A stretch of DNA of 64,000 nt from contig NC_059504.1 of NCBI RefSeq assembly GCF_914767665.1, positions 4,652,501-4,716,500 of the forward strand, written 5' to 3'. Shown here in pieces: positions 46,321 through 56,960 of this stretch (positions are counted from its first letter, which is position 1; each line of letters starts with the position of its first letter). The notes beneath the pieces are model-generated. The model saw only the letters and a list, made by a program, of their open reading frames with translations, did not search any database and was not told the origin of the DNA. The translations under genes were made by a program, and so were the position numbers. The DNA comes from Harmonia axyridis. Taxonomy: Eukaryota > Arthropoda > Insecta > Coleoptera > Coccinellidae.

Positions 46321-46709
46321 AGTATAGTTCTAAAGTTGCAAACGAAGGAGCGAGTTTTCGAACGCATGAGTGTTGGAATTTCCTTCTGCAACGAGTAATA
46401 GACGATATTTTCTCTATTTCAGTCAAGTTTCGTGAAATATTGACGAAATTCAATGAAAAATTCAGAATATACAGCCTAGTGGCTTTTGTATTGTATCTTG
46501 GCAGTTGGTGTGACTGTTACTTGAATTGACAGATGACGGAATTTGAATTTGAATCGTACGTTTCGAATTGTGAAATAATTTATAATTACGCATTCAATTC
46601 GGGAATTATGTCTGACGAAATCGATTTAATACCACCAAAATTAAGAGGGATTGTGAATAATATTACAAATCATTTCACTTCATCCAAATTATATTTTATT
46701 GACAATTGA
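46321..46709 (+). mobile_element. Crypton-like 5' region, copy 2, with ORF start
   Basis: An eroded hairpin (GTTGCAAACGAAGGA with TCCTTCTGCAAC, about 46335-46393) is followed by a leader homologous to copy 1 (ATTTTCTCTATTTC, TTGGCAGTTGG, AATTGACAGAT). ATG at 46608 opens MSDEIDLIPPKLRGIVNN, which resembles the N-terminus of insect Crypton-like recombinases (acidic start, IPPxxR, then a helix). TGA after 33 residues ends it. The family call is inference from a short match plus the core fragment at 28545. Confidence 0.42.
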
Positions 46710-46888
46710 CGTGTGTTGAAATTTGATAGGATGGCAAGTCAGTGCAGACAACCACAAAATAAACAATATAACTGAAAACAATGCTGGATTGAGTTCATTA
46801 GAGCACTGTTTTGAGTACTGTAATGTACTCATTATGATACTGAAATAGAGAAATACTGTTATAGAGTATATCTGTGTGTAGTAACATA

Positions 46889-47121
46889 GGCGTACAACTT
46901 TGCTTCCGCCGTTTTTTTCCGAAATTCCAGGTTTTAGTGTAGAAAACTGGCTATACACTTATGATTCAAAGTATATCTATCTCTGGCCACTTCTTTCTCT
47001 CATATTTCGGGCAGCGTACGAATCCCGCGTTGAAAGAACTGGTCATCTTTTGAAGCGATCAAAAAATCGATCCAATTTTTTACTTCTTCATAACACCGGA
47101 AGTGCGTGTCAGCACTTTTTT
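46889..47121 (-). mobile_element. Mariner (mauritiana-like) 3' end, copy M8
   Basis: It starts at the TIR (GGCGTACAACTTTGCTTCCG) with TA at 46887-46888. The minus strand carries sequence for the C-terminus (GQYFE region, LPERW, SKDxQ, WIDSW, YEE). It ends near 47121 at the segment for DQH. The 5' part is missing. Confidence 0.85.
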
Positions 47122-47179
47122 GAAAAAAATGACATAACACTCATGAGTGATACATGTACTTCTATGCTCCTCTAACTCT

Positions 47180-47258
47180 TGCATATCTTTTCCTGAAGAA
47201 AGATTCCTCTTTGATATCGAAATAGGCCTCAACCTAGGCAATTACTTCTTCATCGATT
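47180..47258 (-). pseudogene. Scrap of a cecropia/mellifera-type mariner transposase
   Basis: The minus strand reads EEVIA, TAG, VEAYFDIKEESFFRK. The equivalent place in the element at 28695-29955 reads NEEVSAEIEAYFEAKDKSYY. This is the C-terminal helix after Asp3. It abuts M8, so two mariner lineages meet here. Confidence 0.55.
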
Positions 47259-48845
47259 AACAGATAATTAATTAATTGACACTTATCTGTCCATTGCTTT
47301 GCTAGCACAGTACTTATTCTCATCAGAAAAAATGTTTTATCAATACCTACACCAATATCTATTTCTCAAACAGAAATACTATAAATGTAGTGCCACTAAA
47401 CCTAGAATATCTTAATCCAAACGTAACTCCATTCCGAAATTTTGAAGCTTAAAACTAAAGGGGAAAAGAGCTGATTCAATATGTAAAAAGCTGGGATTTG
47501 ACGGAGTAAGCCTAGTCTGGAATATTCAATGATCCCAGACATTTCATTCTTCATTATCTCAACTGTTGCTTTGTGATATTCTACTAGATATAACGAAATA
47601 ACAAAACGCCAGTGTGGATATAGCAGTATTTTTCCGATGAAATCTTCACAGACAAACATTGTAGGAAATAATTGCACCACCGAGCAAATAAAGCTGAGCT
47701 ATCACCTAACCAAACAAAGAACACACAGATCCAGATGTAGTAGCATATGTTGGCTAGAAGCCTTCACAAATTTGCATACCGAAAGTAGATCCAAACACCA
47801 TATAGACTCTTGCACACGCTACTCCATATAGCTATCCATCTTTACGCTCTATTCAAAACAGCCACTGGCATCAGTCAAACTGCCTGTCAATTAGCCCTTT
47901 TACATAAGCCCAGCGATAACTTCATTCCATTTTGGGCATAGGAAAACGGCGACTGATTTCTCACAACATCCATAACGCTGTCGACATTATAAATGCTAGG
48001 ACGTCGTACGGCATCGGCACCCAGCATCTCTGCGTCCGATATACAAGAATCGAGGTGGTTGACGGCACAATGCTTGGCTATGAAGTGTCAGCTGGTTGCG
48101 ATAGACAAATGCGCGAGATATTTCGATAAATTTGATGGGATTCCACCTTTTCCTCAGCCATTCGTACGTATACAATGTACGATTCAACAATGTTACCGAT
48201 GTGTTGCGAAAGATTTGTGGTTGGATGCATAAATAGCGAGAGATATAGGTGATGTTGAAAATGTAAGGAAACTGTGAACAGTTATTCCGGTGTTTCAGCA
48301 TCTTGGTACTGTCTATGATTGACGCAATTTCTTCTATCTTGTCGGTATGAGAGAGTTTGGATTTCTGCTGATACTCATCAGTTTATAAGTTATGTTTGCG
48401 TGCGGGATATTTATGGTGGGATGAATGTACAAATCAAACAAGATGCTCTCGTGTTATCTCGATAGAGTAGAAACGTTCAAGAAACAAGAACTGATTGATT
48501 GCGTCGTTAAAAAAAATGGAGAAAGCAATGACGTGAAATAAGAATCTTTTGAGTTGTTGTTCATTCATGGACCCAGGGAGAGTACAGAACAGTATGGAGG
48601 TATATCTAGGGATGCAATTAGAGATAGCTTCACATGACTTCAACAAGACTCGACCAATAAATATTTGTTTCTTTTCATTTAAAACCTATAACTATCCGAA
48701 CTGCTAGGTGTTTTCATTCAAGAGATAACGAGTTTACGGTCGGGCCAGAATTGAATTTGATAACGTAATTAATCTCTAAAGAATTATTATTTAGTATTAA
48801 AATACAGTACTCATAATATATTATTATGTATTATGTAGTAACTTT
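47259..48845. other. Unique region, partly less AT-rich, no gene recognised
   Basis: 47890-48240 is open in overlapping frames on both strands (47932-48129, 47993-48232 plus; 48301-47996 minus). Alternating frames look like eroded coding sequence, but no family could be named. Confidence 0.35.
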
Positions 48846-49717
48846 GCAGATGTAGAATTGAATCCACTACTTGATCGTAACTCGTGTCAAACACAACAAG
48901 AATTGGCAAGATCATCGGAAGTGACGTAACAAGCCATTTCAAAACGCTTGAAAGTCATGGGAATGATTCAGAAACAAGGAAATTGGGTGCTGTACGAGTT
49001 GAAACCCAGAGGTGTTGAACGGCGTTTGTTTGCTTGAGCAAAAACAGCTGCTTGCAAGTCAAAGACGGAAGGGATTTCTGCATCGCATTGTGACTGGAGA
49101 CGAAAAATGGGTTCATTACTATAATCCCAAGCTCAGAAAAGCATGGGGATATCCCGGTCAGGCTTCCACGTCTACAGTCAAACCGAATATTCAAGATTCC
49201 AAGGCAATGCTCAGTATATTTGGTGGAACCATTTCGACTTTGTGTATTATGAGTTGTTGAAACCAACCGAAACAATCATAGGCGATCGTTATAGAACGCA
49301 ATTAATGCGTTTGAGCCGTTCATTGAAAGACAAACGGCCGCACTACAGTGATAAAGTGATATTACAGCATGACAATGCTCGACCCCATATTGCGAAAATG
49401 GTCAAGACACACTTGGAAACATTGAAATGGAAAGTCCTACCCCCAACCTGCCTCGAACTATCACTTGTTTCGATCAATGGCACACGGCCTGGCTGACCAG
49501 CACGTCCGGTCTTATGAATTAGTAGAAAATTGGATCGATTCGTGGATCGCTTCAAAAGATGACCAGTTTTTTCAACGCGGGATTCGTACGCTGCCCGAAA
49601 GATGGGAGAAAGTAGTGGTCAGCGATGGACAATACTTTGAATCATGAGTGTATGACCAGTTTTTGACAATAAAGCCTTGAATTTCGGAAAAAAACGGCGG
49701 AAGCAAAGTTGTACACC
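48846..49717 (+). mobile_element. Mariner (mauritiana-like), 5'-truncated copy M9
   Basis: Homology starts at the DAELEALLDQD segment and runs through the complete 3' end (AAACGGCGGAAGCAAAGTTG, ending CACC near 49717). It is the best-preserved catalytic region of this family here. Confidence 0.9.
48850..49647 (+). pseudogene. Mariner transposase lacking the N-terminal HTH (M9)
   Basis: Pieces in order: SCQTQQELARSSEVT, then TAA and QAISKRLKVMGMIQKQG. KQLLASQRRKGFLHRIVTGD and EKWVHYYNP carry Asp1 (Asp after HY is Tyr, normally HYDNP). PGQASTSTVKPN follows. After a shift, YYELLKPTETIIGDRYRTQ and ILQHDNARPHIAKMV carry Asp2. A gap removes the PYSPD segment and Asp3's immediate context (LSLVS instead of SDYHLF). 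A last frame (49465-49647) reads MAHGLADQHVRSYE to PERWEKVVVSDGQYFES and stop, the normal C-terminus. At least four frameshifts. Confidence 0.87.
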
Positions 49718-50589
49718 ATGTTGTGTGTCCATTATGTTATAATGAATTGGAATTTTCAAGTTAAATGGCACCAAATAAGCTCTGCTTTTACTCCCAACGA
49801 GAGCAGACGCTTGCTGGGTAAATAAACCTGAATCGGAGCCAAAGAATAGCCACGACATATTCATTGCGCGAATGAATGTCCAATTATATCGAACACATGA
49901 AAAAACAAAAGTTTACAGACAGTTTGAACTGTCGTCGAAACAACGCGACATCTCGGGAAAAAAAGGATACTAGTAACTAATGGCATTGAATTATTAAGTC
50001 TCAACATACGGAGAGCCAAAGCAATAATCTGACACTTGAAATATTTGGGTTTTCAAACTCATAAGGGTCTCAGTCTCGATATTAACAGTGTTTTTAATGT
50101 GGCTCCAAGCAATGAGAGATGAGAGCTTTGTTGATTTTCTACGTTTTCTTATTCGACTGCATCAAAGGAATTGTATTTTGGTGAATCACCAACGGTACTT
50201 AACAATCTGGAGAGATTGAGGAAATTCCAAGAACATAACTTTTTAGGAAGATATCCTGAAACGATTCACATGTCTGAGCAAAAAATACAGAGGTAATCTG
50301 CCTCTATTAAAAAACCCTTTATTAAAAGGGTTTTCCAATAAGAGATTTCATTTTGAATAGTCTGCTTTCTGGACTGCAGTCATATTTCGACATTTGACAA
50401 GTACAAACTACTTCATTACTAAAAAGGTTGTGAAGCACCTTCTCAGCCCGAAATAGTGAAACTGGTGGAAAAATTTGAGCTGTTGAGACAAGTTAGTGAT
50501 GTGAAGTAGAGTATCAATGTTTGTACTGTTACCCTACTAAATGACTCCATATCTGATTTTGCTATGAAAATTGCTGTAGTTGATGGTAA
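49718..50589. other. Unique spacer with a TIR-like end at 50325-50360
   Basis: AAAACCCTTTATTAAAAGGG at about 50313 is palindromic. AAAAGGGTTTTCCAATAAGAG there recurs at 35213 and may mark the end of another element. Nothing else recognised. Confidence 0.4.
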
Positions 50590-51230
50590 GGCTACCACTA
50601 TTGCTTCATCAATGATCCTCTTAATTTCGCAGGTCACTTTTGACAGTTATTTCGCCAGCATCTCTATGTGGCAGTTCCATTCGAGATTTTTTGGAGGAAT
50701 ATTCCTAAGAATTGTAAGACTTCTTTCTTTGCTGGAGTTTGGACTGTGAAGGTGATTTTTTGGGCTATATCTTCTTTCATATGTAGTTTTTTGTAGTGAA
50801 TTAGGATTCTGCTTGTGCCAGAGCGCTATTTGTTTTCCCTTCTACATCGGTTTTATTCGGATAATTGTTCAAAATGCTTGTGGTGTCAGAAAATAAGCAA
50901 CCGTCAGTGCATGTAATGTTCTATGGAATATCGTTAATAAGGATGAAAAACAATAGTACACCGAGCACCGATCCTTGCAGTATGCCACAATTAATTCTCT
51001 ACATTTCTGTATCTCCATTCAATTCAGTTACTTTTTTTTGTTTTCTAGGTATGATTTTTATAGTTTGAGCATATTACCTCTTATACCATAGCACTCTAGC
51101 TTGTTTAGTAGTTCTTGATTATCTAAATCTACAGCTTCACAGTCAAATGCTTCTGATCAGTCGTAGTATGCAATTTGATTAATTTATTTTGCGTTTTAGT
51201 GTTTGTATTGTTGTTCTCTATATACTGTCT
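50590..51230 (-). pseudogene. Non-LTR retrotransposon reverse-transcriptase relic
   Basis: Reading the minus strand: AYYD, stop, SEAFDCEAVD (motif A, Asp of AFD near 51145) and LLNKLECYGIRGNMLKL. Then comes GILQGSVLGVLLFFILINDI (motif B and following helix, about 50930-50990). LFSDTTSIL stands in place of the catalytic FADD/YADD box near 50890. Further on are a FLGIF-like stop-broken segment and LEWNCHIEMLAK. This is the Jockey/RTE-like LINE reverse-transcriptase palm and thumb. At least six stops or shifts are present, and the second catalytic Asp is lost. Endonuclease and tail are missing. Confidence 0.75.
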
Positions 51231-52273
51231 CAGCTGTGTTATTTGGGGTTTAGGAGTTTATTTTTCTCAAAGAATTTTTAAAGCCTGAATTCAAGTATGG
51301 ATACTTTAGATAGTGCTGGCAAAATAAGATATATCTGAGGTTTTGTATGTCATTTTTCATCCTTTTTTTTGTATATTGTAGTTCAAAATCAAACTAAAAA
51401 CTGAAGACGCTTTATACCTGCAACCAAACTGAAAGAACAGAGGTGGTATAAGTTAGAATCAGTTTTTATCACAACGAACGATGTTCATATCATCAATAAT
51501 CTATTGTAGGGTTAGGTAATAGGTCTGACTACAATTCTCGACCATCATCAAACACTTCATGATCAGATCTGTCCTCCTCCAACACTTTTGAACATCATCA
51601 GTCGTACTCGAAGTGTCAGAAATGGTAATCGTTCAAGAGCGGGACTCTTCAGATGGACTGCCTAATAACTGGTCTACAAGATAGTCGCTTGTTAACAACT
51701 ATCCGACATTGTTATGATGCATCTAGATTCCGTAAAAAGCCCGTTGTCCCCATCAGCTACTTGATTCCGACTGACAACCTCAATAAATATATTATGTTTT
51801 GTATCGATAACGTGACACAATGTTGAGCAACACTTTCGAACAATTTTTTGCCTGTTAGAGTAACAAGCAGATCATTATTTTGATTGATGCTGGACTGATC
51901 GGATGCCTGACTTCACCTCATGTCTGGTTTGAAAGCCTAATGGCCTTTTTCACCGGCATATTCAATGATCCCCGGGAGAAAATAAACTGCCCGAGTAGTG
52001 TTCTTATCGGAATATCAGTTATTATGATTATTGATGTGTCCTGCTGTGACTGCGGAGATGTGATCTTCGACGAGGTGGCCGAATTGTAATAGGATATCCA
52101 AGTGCTCTGTTATATGTCGATGTACTGGACAAGTTGACCATTTTTCAGTTTGATAACTACTGGTTAATACGTGAACGGGATTTGACATTCTACCTATGTA
52201 TCCTGTAACAGATAGAAAAAAACGTTAAGAAATTTTCAGTAGTAATATCCCTAGGACATGGATAATAATAGAC
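51231..52273. other. Unique spacer, one less AT-rich block (51880-52090)
   Basis: A 69-codon plus frame (51880-52089) has no recognised motif. Confidence 0.35.
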
Positions 52274-52864
52274 TCATAGAGTAATAAACATAGATAAAGG
52301 GAGTATACACAATTTTTACATGTCCCCAACATGGTTAGATTGAGTTGTCGGATTGTGATATATTTTCAAAATCCAAAATTTTACTATATCGTCATGAATG
52401 TATATTATATAGAATGAAATATATTTATTTGAGCGATTCCCGATTGAATATAGAAATTAGAAAATTTGGAATCCGATATTTTTCCTGATAGTCGAATATA
52501 TAATGAGCAGAATATTTATTATTTTTTGTGTCTACCTGCTGAAATCCAAGGTTTGGCAACTTTTGCTCTCCTAGTGTCATCGGTTGTTTCACGTCGTTTG
52601 GCGCGCTTGAAGTTTGTTTTCTGAATTTCTGATACATTTAGGTATTTATTTAAATATATTTTGAGTTAATACGAAACTTTGATTCATAATGGGACATAAG
52701 AAGTACGTTCTTTGTGGAGAAACTCGCGAATTGAGTGAAATATCGCATCACTGATATGTTTTCATTTCCGCGCGCTTCATGTCAAATTTGATAGATCATG
52801 TTGGGGACAAATTTGCCTACTGAAAATGCCATATGCTTCCTCTATCTATGTTTATTACTCTGAG
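52274..52864 (-). mobile_element. A-family TIR element, copy A6
   Basis: The left end is CATAGAGTAATAAACATAG (52274); the right end is TCTATGTTTATTACTCTGAG (52864). It is the best-preserved pair of ends. On the minus strand 52637-52425 reads MYQKFRKQTSSAPNDVKQP, then MTLGEQKLPNLGFQQVDT and on into the AT-rich part. The Met comes from a change in the codon before YQ. Confidence 0.87.
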
Positions 52865-54160
52865 AATAGACGAGATAACTTTATGACAATTGAAATATGT
52901 AACCAAGATACAAGCTTGAGAAATTTGTCATGAAATTATGAGGCACTTGTCAATGCCCGAGGGATATTCAGTGGAAAATTTTCGACAAAGAAATTTATGA
53001 CTCAATTAAAATTTAACTGAACATTAGAGTTTGCACAAACCGTTCCACATTGTCTTCACCGTTGCTTCTTCATATTCGGTGTCGTCTTTCTTTCTCATAT
53101 TGACCGCCCACTCTAAAAATATTTTGAGAGATTCGATGTCATCGTGATTTTGATCTTGGATGTTGAGAATTCAATCTTGCTGAAACTGATATCACTCATA
53201 TTGTACTTCCACTAGAATGTAACTCAAATCAGGCTGTAAAATATGAGAAATAATATAATTTTGCTGCAATATTGAAAAAAGGAGAAGAGCTTAACTTAGA
53301 AGGAACCACCTGAATCGAAAAGGCAAAGAAAAGTTCCAACATTTGCCGATGAATTATGTCGCGATGAAAGATAAGCAGATGAAAAGTATTTCAAAACTGA
53401 GACTTCATAATTTCACAACCGAGTACAAATATTCTCGGATGAATCTCATTTTTAAGTTGGTTGTTACACAATTTGAAAAACCTACAAGAAGTTCAGAAGT
53501 TGGCAATACTTTCATTCAAAGTGATTCAAATAACATTTGATTTAATAAATATGGAGCTACGTGTCACATAGACAGTGCCATATGGGGTAAAATAATGTCC
53601 GAATTATCAGCTGAAATAGTGAAGTCAATCGACAGTCAAGAAGTCGTTAAACTATTCAAAATAAGGTCTTTATTACACTTCGCTAATTCGTATTCTCTAA
53701 CTTAATCGGTGAAATAAATATTAAACTATCACAGAACGAGCGAAGAAAAGCTTCTGACGCTTTTTAGAAGTTTTTGTTTTTTAAAATCAGATCAAAGGTA
53801 TCGAAGAAAGCAAATCGATTTTTATGATTTATTCCGTGATATATTCACATTCAATGGAAATGAAGGTATAAATACAATTTATATGTGCAAGTCAACCGAC
53901 AATACATAGAACTTTCACGGCACCGAAGTTCATATTCGAATTGAACTGTTAATAATACCGTCGAAGCGTGAATGCCAACTCTTTTTATTCACAACCATCA
54001 TCGGTACAGCTCCAGAGGAAATGAGATTGGCGAAAGAATCAAACAATTTCAGTTTATCCGTCACTAAAAAGAAGTCAACAATCGAAACCAAAAAAAAAAC
54101 AAAAACCGAGAACAATTCAACTGATTCGTAAAAACGTTATTAACGTGCTTGTCTTGTTTC
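52865..54160. other. AT-rich region with possible traces of an old transposase
   Basis: At 53429-53452 one plus frame reads IFSDESHF, like the Asp1 motif of Tc1/mariner. About 110 bp further on NKYGATCH resembles QQDGATCH with Asp lost. Stops abound between them. A 60-residue Lys-rich plus frame ends near 54131 without a known motif. Confidence 0.3.
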
Positions 54161-54766
54161 CATTAATGTCCAATGGCAAATACCCAAGGCGGCCCCTGTC
54201 AAAGACTCCGAGCCGGCCGGTATAAGACTTTACAATTTTATTGTTGGATATTTTCATTATTACCCACTTCGGATTTCATTCCGTATTTAGAAAAATATTT
54301 TTTGTTAATGCATGCATATCACCGAGCGTCCGTCGTTTGTTTTTGGTCTTATATCGTCTACGGGATCGTTGTAATCCTGGAATTGCTGCAGGTCATCGTC
54401 GGCGAAATCATCGATCTATCTCGCATATAAATCTGGGAGTTAAGCAGGCAGCTACATGCTGCTTCACTTTATCAGCTGCGATAATGCCTTATTCTATTTA
54501 TCTGGTTCCATTTATTGCGCTGCAACGTTAAATAGTGTGTAGATGCAATCGAACTATATAATTCATTTTATCTTTCTCACACTCTGATGGTTTTGCACTG
54601 GTGCAACCGGTGATCTTGATTTGTATACGGTGTGTCATTTGATCGTGTTGCGGCTGATAACTCGTGGGTATAAAGGCGTTATTGGTGAATAATCTTCGAC
54701 TATTTAGATTTGGTTACTTGTATGATTACGTAGAGATACATGATTGTCCCTTTCATACCTTCTATA
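54161..54766. other. Less AT-rich island (54160-54540) and spacer
   Basis: Overlapping plus frames (54173-54430, 54241-54531) are open but unlike any family I know. It could be conserved non-coding DNA. Confidence 0.3.
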
Positions 54767-55722
54767 CAAGGTGTTTCAAATTAAGATGGCACCATTGCTA
54801 ACTCCGTTAATATTGATGCTACGATGTCGGTCAAATCGCCAAACTAGTAGCATTTTTAGTGGTCTTCTCGATGCCGAAAACAAAAAAAAATTGACAGTCA
54901 CGTTGTCATAATATTCCATCAAATAATATATTTTTCAATGGAAAACCCTATATTTTTTCATGCATTTCGATTCCTAATAACATTCTCAACAACAAAGCTC
55001 ACATCACCTTTCTTCCTAAAGTGGAAAATGAGCTACTTATTTTGAAATATTTATTTCTTTCACTAGTACACAAAATTTATTTGTTTTGTCGAATAAACCT
55101 CATGGTTCTCCAAACAACCATTTTTTGTACTTATACGAATGACAATAGTTTGTTAATAATAGCAAAATAAAACAGTAAAAAGAAAAAAGTGCGCTGGGAT
55201 GTGAACTCGTGAAACCCGTGATCATCATGTAGCACCACTCAATCAACACCACTAAACTATTTGATATTAATAGACAAAACGATAATTTCCATCTTAAAGC
55301 CATTCCGCTAGCCGCATTCATTTTGTGAATCAATAGTGTTTATAGAAGGGCTCAAATATGTGTTCAACAAGAAGGCGGTGTTTTTGACCATTTACTCGAT
55401 ATTTTATAGAGCTTTATCAAATCCGTTTGTTATAAATGTTTCCCATTAATACAACTGTCTTTTCACCTTTACGAAAAAAAGTCAAATGAGCTTTGTTGTT
55501 GAGAATGTTATTACGAATCGAAATGCATGAAAAAATATAGGGTGTTTCATTGAAAAAAAAAACATTTTATGAAATCTTTTGACAACGCGACTGTCAATTT
55601 TTTGTTTGTTTTCGGCATCAAGAAGACCACTGAAAATGCTACTAGTTTGGCCAATTAACCGACATCGTAGCATCAATAATAACGGAATTAGCAATGGTGC
55701 CGACTTAATTTGAAACACCCAG
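54767..55722. mobile_element. Foldback element F5 with arms of about 237 bp
   Basis: Ends CAAGGTGTTTCAAATTAAG (54767) and the inverse ...CACCCAG (55722), TA at 54765-54766 and 55723-55724. Arms reach about 55004 and start again at about 55487 and are well conserved. The 480-bp spacer is unrelated to the arms and contains a tRNA-like stretch (separate entry). Confidence 0.87.
55188..55258 (-). ncRNA. tRNA-like sequence with T-run (possible SINE head or tRNA relic)
   Basis: The minus strand has TGATTGAGTGG (A-box-like), then GAGTTCACATCCC (B-box-like) about 35 bp on, followed by GCGCACTTTTTTC, a Pol III-type terminator. The acceptor pairs only over 4 bp and the T-arm is weak, so it is not a working tRNA. 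It lies in the spacer of F5. Confidence 0.3.
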
Positions 55723-55724
55723 TA

Positions 55725-56275
55725 TATTTGGTGTTTTTTCCAGCTGAAATTCAATTAGTTGAAACGAAACAATGCAGTCAACCGAATCGGTTCATTTCTT
55801 TCGAAAAGTTTTGATTGAGAATTATAAAAAAAAAAAATAGGAGACCGCGTGGTGTGAGGAGCTCAAAACACTAATGATGAAGTTGAAATGAGTTCAAAAC
55901 AACTTCATTACACTATATAATTGCCAAATTGTAACCTGGTGACCTGATGAAGTCACAGTATTGGCGAAACTATTGTCAAAAACATCAAAAGTTTAAGGGA
56001 AATTACCCTTTTTTTATCTATAATGAATTTCCATCATGAATTCCTTGAAAAATAATATCAAAAATCGATTTAAAAAACATATGATCTGTAAGAGCTGAAG
56101 ATTCTTTTCACTGTGCTACGATACTGTGCAAGATTTCTGAAAAATTTTTGAGAGTTCTAACAACCAATCTAATGTTGTCATTTTGTGTCATATGAAACAA
56201 TTACACCCAATCTTGTCAACATTATACTGAATATTGCCCTCCTGTTCATAGATGTATTGATTCGTTCTCAAATTA
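55725..56275. other. AT-rich spacer with a hammerhead-like core
   Basis: CTGATGA at 55944-55950, GAAAC at 55966-55970 and GTC at 55975-55977 follow the order of a hammerhead ribozyme core, as known from Penelope-like elements; the outer stem is poor. Nothing else recognised. Confidence 0.3.
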
Positions 56276-56960
56276 CAGGGCGTTTCTGAAAACTGACTGT
56301 TTTGTTTTAAATATTTCGTTATATCTTGATTTCTAAAACGTTTTTTTTTCAGTAGATAATTTCTATGTTTTATATAATACCCATAACAGATATAAATGGA
56401 TTACCGTTTCAGAGGTATAGAGGAAATATAGCGTTTTTTAAATGGGACACCCTATATTTTTCAACGGAGTTTTTTTGACGTAGATTTTTCAGAAGGCATA
56501 TCGTTATCGGGTTTTCAAAAATGTCCTCCATTTCAAAGATATTTACTGGCCGTCCGTAAACACGATAACTCTCGAACGGAAAGATCTAGAAACTATAAAT
56601 TTTCTGGGTGGGTCCAGATCTCAAATTCCGCGATTAGTTTCGGCAAAATTCGACTAGACGGCTCGAATTCATCATTTGTGAATCGTACTTTATCGTTTGT
56701 GACCATTTCCGGTTCAAAGGTTCCTGAGGAAGCTTTGATCTAAATATCTATACCAACTTGCATCAATATCGGAAATGGAAAAAGCAAAATTTCACCTCTG
56801 CTCAAAGTCCACCCTATATCTGTAAATTAATATGGAATAATTTATAGCTCATCCTGTATACCCAACACAAATTTCAATGAAATCTCATAAAAATTGTAGA
56901 TGTTCAGGCTGTTACAAGGATTTGCGGACACACAGACCGACAAACTGACACAAAATTAGA
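56276..56960. repeat. Probable repeat body beginning TACAGGGCG
   Basis: It starts with TA and CAGGGCGTTTCTGAAAA. Several ACCCTATA words inside (56450, 56812) resemble ends of TA-inserting elements. Near 56920 it has GCGGACACACAGACCGAC. A second matching end was not found. Confidence 0.4.

Noticed and set aside
47932..48301. Eroded Harbinger-like nuclease
   Set aside because: Alternating frames gave fragments only; no DDE motif could be placed with confidence.
53930..54115. Hydrophobic minus frame suggesting a small membrane protein
   Set aside because: Very short, in AT-rich DNA with poly-T runs coding Phe and Val; the opposite strand is open too. No support.
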